DNA of 64,000 nt from NCBI GenBank assembly GCA_041395665.1, contig JAWLAB010000003.1, positions 345,586 to 409,585 of the forward strand, written 5' to 3'. Position 1 is the first letter of the stretch. Every line of letters begins with the position of its first letter. This stretch comes from Pseudomonadales bacterium. GTDB taxonomy: Bacteria; Pseudomonadota; Gammaproteobacteria; Pseudomonadales; UBA7239. A program made the translations under genes and the position numbers. Below are positions 26,629 to 35,164 of the stretch, piece after piece. The notes beneath the pieces are model-generated. The model was not told where the DNA came from. It saw only the letters and a program-made list of their open reading frames with translations, and did no database searches.

Positions 26629-28338
26629 CTACTTTAATTTGAAAAACAAAGCCTGATCCCTGAGGCGCTGAATTTTTTCGTTCATTTCTTGCACTGATTG
26701 AGACAGCACTTCAGAAGTTTCTGCGCTTTTATGCGTTGAGCTCTCTATCTGCGTAACCGCGATAGTGATTTGCTCGACACCACTCTGCTGTTCTTCAGAA
26801 GCATTGGTGATTTCGCGCACCAATTCAGAGGTTTGTACAACTTGCGGCACTATTTCATCGAGAATAGCTGATGCCTTTTCTGCCACCTGCATAACATTGG
26901 TTGAAAGATCACTGATTTCATACGCCGTTTCTTTACTGCGCTCGGCCAGCTTTCTCACTTCACCCGCCACCACCGCGAAGCCGCGACCGTGTTCACCCGC
27001 GCGCGCCGCTTCAATTTCTGCGTTCAATGCCAACAAATTCGTGGTGTGTGCAATTTCATCAATCAACAGAATTTTTTCTGCGATTTTTTTCATCTCAACA
27101 ACTGCCTGCCCCACTACATGGCTGCTGGAGCGTACATTGTCGGCAGACTGCGAGGCGATTTGCTCGGTAGCACGCGCATTGTCTGCATTGCGCGCAATGG
27201 TCACGCTCATTTGCTCCAGAGCAGCAGAAGTTTCTTCCACGCTAGCTGCTTGTTCGCTCGCACTATGACTGACATCCGCTGCACTATTTAAAATATGGCT
27301 CACACCAGTACTTAAATGATCAATGGTGTCATTCACTTGCAACAACACCGACTGCTGCTTACTGATAAATGCATTAAAAGCATCAGCTAATTCACCCAAT
27401 TCATCATTGGTGGTTTTTTTCAAACGGCGCGTAAAATCACCTTGCCCTTGATGCAAGTCCTGTGCGGCATCAATCAATGCTCGAATAGGTCGTACCAAAA
27501 TGCGTTTTGAAATGAGATAAGTGCCTAAATAAATAAAAAATCCAGGAATCAGCGACACCAGTGTGATGAGGATTTGTATGTATTCGTAAGGCATATCCGC
27601 ATTCGCTTTATTCACTTCAGCGACAACAAGCCACGGAAAATTTAGCGTTCTTAAAGGTGTAGCTGCACCGTAAACGGCTTGGTCTTTGTTGTTGTTATAG
27701 TGCTGCAAACGCGCCACACCAAAATTTGAAACCATGACTCGCGCTTGCCACTGCGCTTCTGTTTCTACACGCACTTGATCTGCAATATCCACAGGAAATT
27801 GCGCTGCCAAAAGCGCCCCTTGCATCAATACAGCCACACGCACACCAGACACAACAACCGGCGCCAATACCAACACGCCTTCATCATTACCCGCCACAGC
27901 AGGCATCGGTAATATCAATGGTTCATCGCTGCTCAATTGCGTTTGTGCCGCAATTGCCAACATACGCTCAGAAAGATTGCCTGAAGCAAGAATTGGCTTA
28001 CTGCTATTGAGCAGTAACAACAATACATTTTCATTGGCCTGCAGTTGCAAAGCCGTTTGCTGTTCAGCAGTCATCACGCCACTGTGCACAGCTTCTGTCA
28101 CTTGTGGACTAGCTGCGCGCCATTGCGCTTGTGTTTTCATGAATTGCGTTTTCAATACCGCTTGATTAGCGGCGATCGTTGCCACATAACTGCGATCGCG
28201 CAAAATACTTTCGCTGACATAAGTGTTGTAAGCGTAAGTCGCCAATAGCGACACAACAGTCACTGTCACACTGATACACGCCATCTGTATCAGCACCAAT
28301 TTCCAACCCAGCGAGAGACTTTGTAATTTTTTTAGCAT
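26629..28338 (-). CDS. Methyl-accepting chemotaxis protein
   Basis: Inner-membrane chemoreceptor of 569 residues from the ATG at 28338, which has AGGGA seven bases upstream. TM1 is at residues about 14-37 and TM2 at about 215-240, enclosing a periplasmic sensor of about 175 residues (Cache-like by size). A HAMP domain follows (KRILVRPIRALIDAAQDL, residues about 245-295). The signalling tip is present in IDEIAHTTNLLALNAEIEAA and RAGEHGRGFAVVAGEVRKLA. The ligand is unknown. It is separated from fpr by a strong terminator and precedes the VWA gene by six bases. Confidence 0.92.
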   Translation of the reverse strand: MLKKLQSLSLGWKLVLIQMACISVTVTVVSLLATYAYNTYVSESILRDRSYVATIAANQAVLKTQFMKTQAQWRAASPQVTEAVHSGVMTAEQQTALQLQANENVLLLLLNSSKPILASGNLSERMLAIAAQTQLSSDEPLILPMPAVAGNDEGVLVLAPVVVSGVRVAVLMQGALLAAQFPVDIADQVRVETEAQWQARVMVSNFGVARLQHYNNNKDQAVYGAATPLRTLNFPWLVVAEVNKANADMPYEYIQILITLVSLIPGFFIYLGTYLISKRILVRPIRALIDAAQDLHQGQGDFTRRLKKTTNDELGELADAFNAFISKQQSVLLQVNDTIDHLSTGVSHILNSAADVSHSASEQAASVEETSAALEQMSVTIARNADNARATEQIASQSADNVRSSSHVVGQAVVEMKKIAEKILLIDEIAHTTNLLALNAEIEAARAGEHGRGFAVVAGEVRKLAERSKETAYEISDLSTNVMQVAEKASAILDEIVPQVVQTSELVREITNASEEQQSGVEQITIAVTQIESSTHKSAETSEVLSQSVQEMNEKIQRLRDQALFFKLK

Positions 28339-28354
28339 GATATTTCCCTGACAC

Positions 28355-28405
28355 AAAAAAGGATCCGTGTACTGTCGTTACACTGTAACAACGGCACACG
28401 GATCC
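28355..28405 (-). terminator. Strong rho-independent terminator after fpr
   Basis: Long inverted repeat with perfect outer arms GGATCCGTGT/ACACGGATCC-like ends (28361-28370 with 28396-28405) and an inner GTTAC/GTAAC pair, followed on the minus strand by six U (28355-28360). It separates fpr from the chemoreceptor gene. Confidence 0.85.
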
Positions 28406-28431
28406 TGCCAAGCTTTCCTAAACGCTGCGAA

Positions 28432-29204
28432 TTATTTTTCGACGAAAGCACGCTCAATCGCGTAGTCGCCAGGCTCGCCCATACGAGGAGACTCTTTCAA
28501 GCCCAAGCCGTTGAGTACATTGCACAGGTCCACCAACAATGCAGGACTGCCACACATCAGAGCGCGGTCATCTTGTGGATTGATCTGTGGCAAACCAATA
28601 TCGGCCGACAACTTACCGCTCACAATCAAATCCGTTAGACGGCCTTGGTTGCGGAAAGGCTCGCGCGTTACTGTTGGGTAGTAAATCAATTTTTCTTTCA
28701 CCAAATCGCCAAATCATTTTCTTGCAGTTCTTTGGTGATGTAGTCGTAGTACGCCAACTCACTTACCCAACGCACACCGTGGGTCAGGATCACTTTGTCA
28801 TAGCGCTCATAGACTTCTGGGTCTTTGATGATGGACATAAACGGCGCCAAGCCTGTTCCGGTTGAGAACAGATACAGGTGTTTGCCTGGCACGAGGTTGT
28901 CTTGCACCAAGGTGCCGGTAGGTTTTTTGCTCACCAACACAGAGTCACCCACTTTGATGTTCTGTAGGCGCGAAGTCAGCGGGCCGTCTGGCACTTTAAT
29001 GCTGAGAAATTCTAAATAAGGCTCGTAATTGGCACTGACGATACTGTAGGCGCGCAGTAGCGGTCGGCCTTCGACCTCCAAGCCGATCATCACAAATTGG
29101 CCGTTGATAAAACGCAACCCGTCTTCACGCGTGCATTTGAAACTGAACAAAGTGTCATTCCAGTGGTGAACTTCAAGAACACGCTCAACCGTGATATTGG
29201 ACAT
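28432..29204 (-). pseudogene. fpr: Ferredoxin-NADP+ reductase, frameshifted near residue 168
   Basis: FAD enzyme that transfers electrons between NADPH and ferredoxin/flavodoxin. The ATG at 29204 (MSNITVERVLEVHHWN) opens a frame with the FAD motif RAYSIVSA and the NADP motif FSTGTGLAPFMSII, ending wrongly after ELQENDLAIW. A second frame starting about 28704 supplies VKEKLIYYPTVTREPFRNQG and the normal C-terminal ERAFVEK. The break is in a short repeat GATTTGGCGATTTGG; one missing G (or four missing bases) restores 257-258 residues, the normal Pseudomonas/Azotobacter FPR length. fpr is highly conserved, so a sequencing deletion is likely. Confidence 0.88.
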
Positions 29205-29221
29205 CAGGCTTCTCTCTCTAA

Positions 29222-29299
29222 TAACCGTTTGCCACCCAGTGACAAGACGGACGGTGGGTAAACATCGTGTAAAAAACAGGTGCGAAATGATAACGGTTA
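29222..29299. promoter_or_regulatory. Widely spaced inverted repeat upstream of fpr
   Basis: Perfect 8-base arms TAACCGTT (29222-29229) and AACGGTTA (29292-29299), with an inner CCACC/GGTGG pair, in the 171 bp between aat and fpr. It could be two half-sites for a regulator of fpr (LysR-type FinR acts there in pseudomonads), but the match to any known site was not tested. Confidence 0.3.
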
Positions 29300-29375
29300 C
29301 AGCTGCTACTGGAAACCTCACATTTGCAGTAGTTTCGCTGCCATTGTTGATATCTGCACAGAAATTTGCGCTATC

Positions 29376-30170
29376 TCAAGTTCTGCAGGGTTGAATCAGC
29401 TTGGCTGAGAAAGGCGCCCAACTGCCCAAGTAGCCTTCTTGAGCGGTTAATGATTCGATGAGAGCCAAATAGTTGTCGCGCCAAATCTGCAACGCGCCCA
29501 ATGATGCGGTGTGGTGATTGAGCACCTGTGAATCCAACAGCGGAAAGCCCAGCTCTGCCAATAACATTCCCAATGCTGCAAACGCCAGTTTCGACGCTCC
29601 GCTCTCGCGGCAAAACATGGACTCACCACAAAACAAACGCCCGATCGCCACGCCATAAATCCCGCCGACCAAACGCTCGCCCTCCCAGACTTCCACACTG
29701 TGCGCGTAGCCAGCGCGATGTAACGCACAGTAGGCATCGATCATATCCGGCACCAACCAAGTGCCATCGTTCGCATCGCGCGGCTCTGCGCAGCCACGAA
29801 TCACGCCTGCAAAATCCTGATCCACCGTGAGATGCCAATGCTTGCCGCGCAATGCACGACGCAAGCTGCGGTTGATTTGAATATTGCCCGTGAGAAAAAC
29901 GCTGCGCGGATCGGGCGACCACCATTTGATCGGCTCACCTTCGCCGTACCAAGGAAAAATACCTTGCTGATACGCTGCGAGCAAGCGCGCTACCGACAAA
30001 TCGCCGCCCAGCGCGAGCAAGCCTTGGGCTTGCGCTTCGTTGTGAGGAGGAAACAGTGAGCAGTTCTTGGCATCCAAAATTGCCAAATCGTGGTCATTTG
30101 TACGATCAAACCAAGGATGATCGGAACAATCGCTCAAGCGCTGCAATATCACTTTGGTGCTACGAGGCAT
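29376..30170 (-). CDS. aat: Leucyl/phenylalanyl-tRNA-protein transferase
   Basis: Attaches Leu or Phe to N-terminal Arg/Lys of proteins, marking them for ClpAP (N-degron pathway). It has 264 residues. Family motifs: LFPPHNEAQAQGLLALGGDL, AYQQGIFPWYGEGEPIKWWS, SPDPRSVF and GGIYGVAIGRLFCGESMFCR. The N-terminus is somewhat longer than usual (about 25 extra residues with the ATG at 30170). The frequently adjacent arginyltransferase gene (bpt/ate) is missing; the upstream neighbour is a cNMP-binding protein 30 bp away. Confidence 0.93.
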   Translation of the reverse strand: MPRSTKVILQRLSDCSDHPWFDRTNDHDLAILDAKNCSLFPPHNEAQAQGLLALGGDLSVARLLAAYQQGIFPWYGEGEPIKWWSPDPRSVFLTGNIQINRSLRRALRGKHWHLTVDQDFAGVIRGCAEPRDANDGTWLVPDMIDAYCALHRAGYAHSVEVWEGERLVGGIYGVAIGRLFCGESMFCRESGASKLAFAALGMLLAELGFPLLDSQVLNHHTASLGALQIWRDNYLALIESLTAQEGYLGSWAPFSAKLIQPCRT

Positions 30171-30200
30171 AAGTCTGCCTCAATACCACAACAATACGAA

Positions 30201-30872
30201 CTAGATCGCTGCGCCTCTGTCCTGCGGTTTAGGCTCTCTTGCAATCAATTCGTGATTCCATTCAGAAATCAGCGCGGTGAGCTGCATGATCTGGCGCTCC
30301 AAACTCTGCAACTCTTGTTCGGTCATTTTTTTGCCGATAAAAATTTCCACTTCTTTGCTTTTTTGTGTCAGCGGATGCGTCGGAAAATCCATACGATACA
30401 CTTCCAGCTGCCAGCGCGTGTTATTCACCACTGTACGATACAAAGACAACTTGGTGGTGAGATTAAAAGTCGAAAAATCCAGCAAATCCCCTAAACCGGC
30501 GAGATCTACCGCAATCAACAACGCACCAGAGCAACCGGGTGTTACGGCCACCGTCGCAGTGCGCGGCTGATGACAAATAATCGACAGCGCACCAAAGCTC
30601 TGTCCTGGTGTGATTTTATTTAATTCACGATCGCGGTGCTGACTGTCTGCATAAACAGATAACTGCCCTTTCAATAAAAAGAAATAGCGGCTATCCATTT
30701 CGCCAGCGTTAATGATGGCTTCTTCTTGTACTAATTCAATGAACTGGGTGCGGTTCATCAACAGGGCAAATTGTGCGGGGTCATTCAAACGCATTTCGCG
30801 CACAAAGTTGATGCCACTGAGGAAGTTGTCAGCAACATCCTGCGGGTAGTCGCGCATAGGGATAACTTTCAT
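30201..30872 (-). CDS. Cyclic nucleotide-binding-like regulator without HTH
   Basis: 223 residues. Residues about 30-140 form a cNMP-binding beta-roll (IINAGEMDSRYFFLLKGQLS, ITPGQSFGALSII, RTATVAVTPG), in which the usual GE of the phosphate cassette is replaced by GA, so nucleotide binding is doubtful. Residues about 185-210 are helical and contain no clear HTH. It precedes aat on the same strand and diverges from the DUF4404 gene. Confidence 0.72.
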   Translation of the reverse strand: MKVIPMRDYPQDVADNFLSGINFVREMRLNDPAQFALLMNRTQFIELVQEEAIINAGEMDSRYFFLLKGQLSVYADSQHRDRELNKITPGQSFGALSIICHQPRTATVAVTPGCSGALLIAVDLAGLGDLLDFSTFNLTTKLSLYRTVVNNTRWQLEVYRMDFPTHPLTQKSKEVEIFIGKKMTEQELQSLERQIMQLTALISEWNHELIAREPKPQDRGAAI

Positions 30873-30955
30873 CGACCGTCCTTTCTATTGATCCAAAAAC
30901 ACTCGGTGTAGATTCTAGCCGATAGCGTCGCGCCATGTTGAGCCAACAAAGCGTT

Positions 30956-30973
30956 AAACTTCGAGGGAAGTTT
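30956..30973. promoter_or_regulatory. Perfect 7-base inverted repeat before DUF4404 gene
   Basis: AAACTTC and GAAGTTT separated by GAGG, in the 138 bp between the divergent cNMP-domain and DUF4404 genes. An operator-like palindrome or a small RNA hairpin; no further support. Confidence 0.3.
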
Positions 30974-31010
30974 CCATCATCCGCTAAAAGAGCGAAGAAC
31001 GAGGTGCCTT

Positions 31011-31253
31011 ATGCCTAAGCAACAACTTGAAAACCTGATGACTCGCCTGCACGAGACCTTTGCCTCCAGCGAGGTCAGCCCGCAACAACAGCAACTCATG
31101 GCAGATTTACAACGCCACATCGCCACCGGCAAAGGTGATCCATCGCTGCATGACTCTGCCAATGTATTGCTAGAGGAATTGGAAATTGATCATCCGAAAG
31201 CGGCGGCGGTTCTGCGTGAAATCATTGAAACGCTAGGACGACTGGGACTCTGA
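31011..31253 (+). CDS. DUF4404 family protein
   Basis: 80-residue all-helical small protein, matching DUF4404 of pseudomonads: an N-terminal MPKQQLENLMTRLHETFASS helix, a middle QQLMADLQRHIA helix and a C-terminal HPKAAAVLREIIETLGRLGL. Function unknown. The start has GAGGTGCC six bases upstream. It ends six bases before the convergent EamA gene. Confidence 0.85.
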   Translation: MPKQQLENLMTRLHETFASSEVSPQQQQLMADLQRHIATGKGDPSLHDSANVLLEELEIDHPKAAAVLREIIETLGRLGL

Positions 31254-31258
31254 GCGGC

Positions 31259-32140
31259 TTAAACCTGCGCTGGGGCTTCGACCGCTTTTCCCTGCCGCAT
31301 CACCAACAGTGCCGATGCAAAAATTAAAACCGTGCCTCCAATGGCATACGCATCTGGCACTTCGCCCCACAGCAACCAACCCCAAACACCCGCCAACAGC
31401 ACAGTGAGATAACTGACTGGCGCAATTTGCGCGGCGGGCGCAGAACCGTAAGCCAAAGACATCAACCACTGCGCTAATGTATTCACGCCGCCAATGCCCA
31501 CTAATAGCAACCAACCGCGCGCATCTGGCCACTGCGGATGCCAAAAAAATGGCAACGCTGAAATGATTGTGCTGAGCAAAGTGAAATAAAACACCACGCG
31601 CATCGGCGGTTCACTCACCGACAATTTGCGCACCGAAACAAATGCCAATGCGGTAAACAAAGTGCAAGACAAACCGACAGGCGCCATCCAATAAAAATGT
31701 TCGCCGCCAGGCTTCAACACTAAAGTCACACCTGCCAAACCGACAAGAACCACCGCATAAATTCGTGCTGTTATCGCTTCACCCAAAAACCAATGCGCCA
31801 ACAGCGGCACAATGACGGGAGCGGAATACACAAACAACATCGCATCTGCCAACGAAAAATGTGCCAGCGAATAAAAATACAAATACATCGCCGTTAAACC
31901 GACAACTGTTCGTATTACATGCCAGTGCATCATGTCAGTTTTGAGCGGCGCAATGCCGTGACGCATCTGACGCAACAACCAAGGCAGTAAAAACAGCAAC
32001 CCCGTTAGATTGCGCCAAAATACCGTGGCGTTATTGTCCAATTGCGTGGAGACCAAGCGTACCAGCACACCCGTAATGGCATAGCAAAATGCGGTGGCAG
32101 CGAGAAAAAGCGCACCACGCAATACATTGTGCTTACTCAC
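31259..32140 (-). CDS. DMT-superfamily EamA transporter
   Basis: Inner-membrane protein of 293 residues with ten hydrophobic helices in two EamA repeats (residues about 10-145 and 155-285). Conserved-type segments are FWRNLTGLLFLLPW and PVIVPLLAHWFLGEAI in the first repeat and LLAGVWGWLLWGEVPDAYAI in the second. Relatives export amino acids or metabolites; the substrate cannot be assigned. Its start overlaps the thrH stop by four bases, so it may handle a threonine- or serine-related compound. Confidence 0.85.
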   Translation of the reverse strand: MSKHNVLRGALFLAATAFCYAITGVLVRLVSTQLDNNATVFWRNLTGLLFLLPWLLRQMRHGIAPLKTDMMHWHVIRTVVGLTAMYLYFYSLAHFSLADAMLFVYSAPVIVPLLAHWFLGEAITARIYAVVLVGLAGVTLVLKPGGEHFYWMAPVGLSCTLFTALAFVSVRKLSVSEPPMRVVFYFTLLSTIISALPFFWHPQWPDARGWLLLVGIGGVNTLAQWLMSLAYGSAPAAQIAPVSYLTVLLAGVWGWLLWGEVPDAYAIGGTVLIFASALLVMRQGKAVEAPAQV

Positions 32141-32754
32141 AATTCAAGTGAACGACTGCTGGCTTTTATAAATTCCTTTTTCAACGCTTCGTAACTGTGC
32201 ACGGCAGGGAATTGCGGAAATTCACGAATCACATTGTCAGGCGCATGAAACAAGATACCTGCATCCGCTTCGGACAACATGCCGGTATCGTTATACGAAT
32301 CACCTGCCGCAATCGTGCGGTAGTACAAACTTTTTAGCGCGACAATCGTTTGGCGTTTCGGGTTGCGTTGACGAATGTGATAATCCACCACATGCCCTTT
32401 GTCATCCACTTCTAAGTTGTGACAAAACAACAAGGGATAACCCAACTGCCGCATCAAAGGCTGCGCAAATTGATAAAAAGTATCGGAGATAATTGCCACT
32501 TGGAATCGTTCACGCAGCCAAGTGACAAACTCCACCGCGCCCGGCAGTGGTTGTAATTGCGCAATCACTGCTTGAATTTGCGGCAAGCCATAACCGTGCT
32601 GATCCAACAAACGCAAGCGCTGCTGCATTAACACATCGTAATCGGGAATATCGCGCGTGGTGGCACGCAGTTCATCGATGCCCGTGTGCTCGGCAAAGGC
32701 AATCCAAATTTCTGGAACCAATACACCTTCAAGGTCTAAACAAGCAATTTCCAC
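32137..32754 (-). CDS. thrH: Bifunctional phosphoserine phosphatase/homoserine phosphotransferase ThrH
   Basis: HAD-superfamily enzyme of 205 residues. The catalytic motif I is CLDLEGVLVPEIW (DxE rather than DxD, the ThrH signature), motif II IISDTFYQF and motif III/IV KRQTIVALKSLYYRTIAAGD and SYNDTGM. ThrH dephosphorylates phosphoserine and can pass the phosphate to homoserine, linking serine and threonine synthesis. It is divergent from rsmE. Confidence 0.93.
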   Translation of the reverse strand: MEIACLDLEGVLVPEIWIAFAEHTGIDELRATTRDIPDYDVLMQQRLRLLDQHGYGLPQIQAVIAQLQPLPGAVEFVTWLRERFQVAIISDTFYQFAQPLMRQLGYPLLFCHNLEVDDKGHVVDYHIRQRNPKRQTIVALKSLYYRTIAAGDSYNDTGMLSEADAGILFHAPDNVIREFPQFPAVHSYEALKKEFIKASSRSLEL

Positions 32755-32813
32755 AACGATGCTCTCTCACGCAAAACAGCCCATATTTTATCAGCAAAAA
32801 CACGCACCACCCG

Positions 32814-32819
32814 TATAAT
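32814..32819 (+). promoter_or_regulatory. Perfect -10 hexamer upstream of rsmE
   Basis: TATAAT 36 bp before the rsmE GTG. No good -35 element is found 16-18 bp upstream, so promoter strength is uncertain. Confidence 0.35.
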
Positions 32820-32854
32820 GGAAAGCCCTTTGCAATACTGCGCCATTCAATCCC

Positions 32855-33598
32855 GTGAACCTTATTTTGCTGACAGAAAGCGATTTCACCGCTACCTCGC
32901 AATGTGTTTTGCGTGATGCGCGCGCGCTGCATATCACCAGCATTCTCAAAAGCAAGCTGGGCGACACACTCAAAGTGGGATTACTCAACGGCAAGATGGG
33001 TAGCGCTAGTATTCAAACCATCACACAGCAAGGCAAAGCCGCTGAAGTCGCACTGTACGATGTGCAGCTCAACCAAGCACCTCCTGCACCACTGGCGATC
33101 ACACTTTTTCTCGCACTGCCGCGCCCGCGCATGCTGGGTCGCTTGTTGCGTGATGTCACCAGCTTAGGCGTAAAAAATATTCATTTATTTCACAGCAAAA
33201 AAGTGGAAAACAGTTTTTGGCAAACGCCAGAACTCACGCCCGACAGCATTCACCATCGTTTATTGGATGGCTTGACGCAGGCGCGCGACACGGCATTGCC
33301 CACCGTGCACTTGCATCGCACATTTCGCGAAGTGTTAGACACACAATTACCGACACTACTCACCACACACACTGGCGTTTTGGCAGATCCTTTTTCGCCG
33401 CGCGCCACACCATCACTTACGCCGCAAAAACCCATTGCTTTATTGATTGGTCCTGAAGGTGGATTTACTGACGAAGAACGCACACAAATTTTAGAGATCG
33501 GCTGTCAACCGCTTTGGTTGGGCAGTCGCATTTTGCGCGTAGAAACTGCCGTGCATAACGCAATCGGGCGTTTGAGTGATCATTGGGAGTTACCGTGA
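32855..33598 (+). CDS. rsmE: 16S rRNA (uracil1498-N3)-methyltransferase
   Basis: SPOUT methyltransferase of 247 residues that makes m3U1498 of 16S rRNA. It begins with GTG (MNLILLTESDFTATSQ). An N-terminal PUA-like domain is followed by the trefoil-knot region with ALLIGPEGGFTDEERT and PLWLGSRILRVETAVHNAIG, the RsmE signature. It overlaps the next gene by one base (TGATG), implying coupled translation. Confidence 0.95.
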   Translation: MNLILLTESDFTATSQCVLRDARALHITSILKSKLGDTLKVGLLNGKMGSASIQTITQQGKAAEVALYDVQLNQAPPAPLAITLFLALPRPRMLGRLLRDVTSLGVKNIHLFHSKKVENSFWQTPELTPDSIHHRLLDGLTQARDTALPTVHLHRTFREVLDTQLPTLLTTHTGVLADPFSPRATPSLTPQKPIALLIGPEGGFTDEERTQILEIGCQPLWLGSRILRVETAVHNAIGRLSDHWELP

Positions 33599-34671
33599 TG
33601 AGTAGCTCTTTAATTCCCACTGTAAATCTCACGCTCGCCGACAAAATTGATGCCATCTTGCCACAAACACAATGCACAAAATGTGGTTACCAAGGTTGTC
33701 GCCCTTATGCGGAAGCCATCGCTGCGGGTGATGCCATTAACAAATGCCCTCCGGGCGGTGCTGAAGGCATTCAGAAACTAGCACAGTTATTGGATCGCCC
33801 TGTTGTTCCACTTGACACCACACACGGCGAGGAACCTGCGCAATTGGAAGTCGCTTTTATTCGCGAACCCGAATGTATCGGCTGCACCAAATGTATTCAG
33901 GCTTGCCCTGTGGATGCCATCCTCGGTGCAGCAAAATTGATGCACACCATCGTCAGCGATATTTGCACCGGCTGCGAATTGTGTGTTGCACCCTGCCCTG
34001 TGAATTGCATAGAAATGGTGCCTGCAGTACTGCAAAAACCGACAAAAACGGAAGTACGAGTGAAAGCGGATTTATCGCGTGAACGCTTCCAACGCCGCAA
34101 CGCGCGTTTGCAAAAACAAAACGAAAATAAAATTATGCGCCGCAAAATCGCCAGCGAAAAAGCAGATTCCATTGCCGCCGCCCTGCAATTAGCGCAGGAA
34201 AAACAGCGCGCCTACGAACAAGCTGCACAGCAAACGCCAGAGTTATTGCGCGAAAAACTGGAGAAAACTTTAGCTTCAGCCTTAGAGCGCTTCGAGCGCG
34301 CCGAAGTCAAAGTGCGTGAGGCAGAGAAAAAAACGCCGGAGCAAGTACCAGCGCTGTCGGCACGGCGCGAAGACATGCGCTTCAAAGTGGATGAAGTGCG
34401 CAAAAAACTCGCCGCGCTGGATCAACCCACAACATCTCCCACTGCTGCCGCGCAAGCTGCACTCGAAAAAATGCAAGCCCTGCGACAGCGCAAACCCAAC
34501 AGCGAACGCTTTGCTGAAGGTTTAGCCGTTATCGACGAAAAAATAAAAACCATCAAAACCTCTCTGGAAACAGCGCAAGGTGATGAAGCGTTTTTCTTGC
34601 AGGAAGATTTAGCGCGCCTTGAGAAAAAGCGCAGCACCGTATTGGAAGAAATGAAGAGCGAGAAGAAATGA
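33598..34671 (+). CDS. Orphan RnfB/RsxB-like ferredoxin with coiled-coil tail
   Basis: 357 residues. The Fe-S part (residues about 10-165) has the RnfB/Fe4-cluster domain CTKCGYQGCRPYAEAI plus KCPPGG, then two 4Fe-4S motifs CIGCTKCIQACP and CTGCELCVAPCP. The N-terminal membrane anchor of RnfB is absent. Residues 165-357 are a long charged coiled coil rich in Lys, Glu and Ala. No rnfA, C, D, G or E genes adjoin. It may be a soluble electron carrier docking to a partner through the coiled coil. The ATG at 33598 is fixed by the overlap with rsmE. Confidence 0.85.
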   Translation: MSSSLIPTVNLTLADKIDAILPQTQCTKCGYQGCRPYAEAIAAGDAINKCPPGGAEGIQKLAQLLDRPVVPLDTTHGEEPAQLEVAFIREPECIGCTKCIQACPVDAILGAAKLMHTIVSDICTGCELCVAPCPVNCIEMVPAVLQKPTKTEVRVKADLSRERFQRRNARLQKQNENKIMRRKIASEKADSIAAALQLAQEKQRAYEQAAQQTPELLREKLEKTLASALERFERAEVKVREAEKKTPEQVPALSARREDMRFKVDEVRKKLAALDQPTTSPTAAAQAALEKMQALRQRKPNSERFAEGLAVIDEKIKTIKTSLETAQGDEAFFLQEDLARLEKKRSTVLEEMKSEKK

Positions 34672-34690
34672 AGAATGAGTCGTCGGGCAA

Positions 34691-35155
34691 TTAACTCGAA
34701 CGACGACTGCGAAAAAACTCGCGCATCACTTCTGCACATTCATCTTGCAACACACCACCTTCACAACGCACTAAATGATTGAAGTGCGGCGCGGCAAATA
34801 AATTCATCTGACTTTCTACTACGCCGGCTTTGGGTTCGGTTGTGCCATACACCACGCGCGCGACGCGTGCATGTACCAAAGCACCAGCGCACATCGTGCA
34901 AGGTTCGACCGTGACATAGAGCGTGGTATTGAGTAGCCGATAGTTATCAACGCGTTTTGCTGCATCGCGCAGCGCCATGATTTCAGCGTGCGCAGTCGGG
35001 TCTTGCGTGCTGATCGGGCAATTAAATCCTTCACCGATAATTTCGCCGTCGCGCACCAACACAGCGCCCACCGGCACTTCACCGCAAACAGCAGCGCGCC
35101 GAGCCAAGCTCAGCGCGTGTTCCATGTATTGCTTATCGAGTGCGGGATCAATCAT
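34691..35155 (-). CDS. tadA: tRNA-specific adenosine deaminase
   Basis: Zinc deaminase making inosine at tRNA-Arg(ACG) wobble position; essential in most bacteria. 154 residues. The zinc site is TAHAEIMALRDA (HAE) and VEPCTMCAGALVHA (PCxxC). Start could also be a downstream ATG at about 35128 in front of the conserved EHALSLARRAA. It converges with the RnfB-like gene 19 bp away. Confidence 0.95.
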   Translation of the reverse strand: MIDPALDKQYMEHALSLARRAAVCGEVPVGAVLVRDGEIIGEGFNCPISTQDPTAHAEIMALRDAAKRVDNYRLLNTTLYVTVEPCTMCAGALVHARVARVVYGTTEPKAGVVESQMNLFAAPHFNHLVRCEGGVLQDECAEVMREFFRSRRSS

Positions 35156-35164
35156 CCCGCTATG

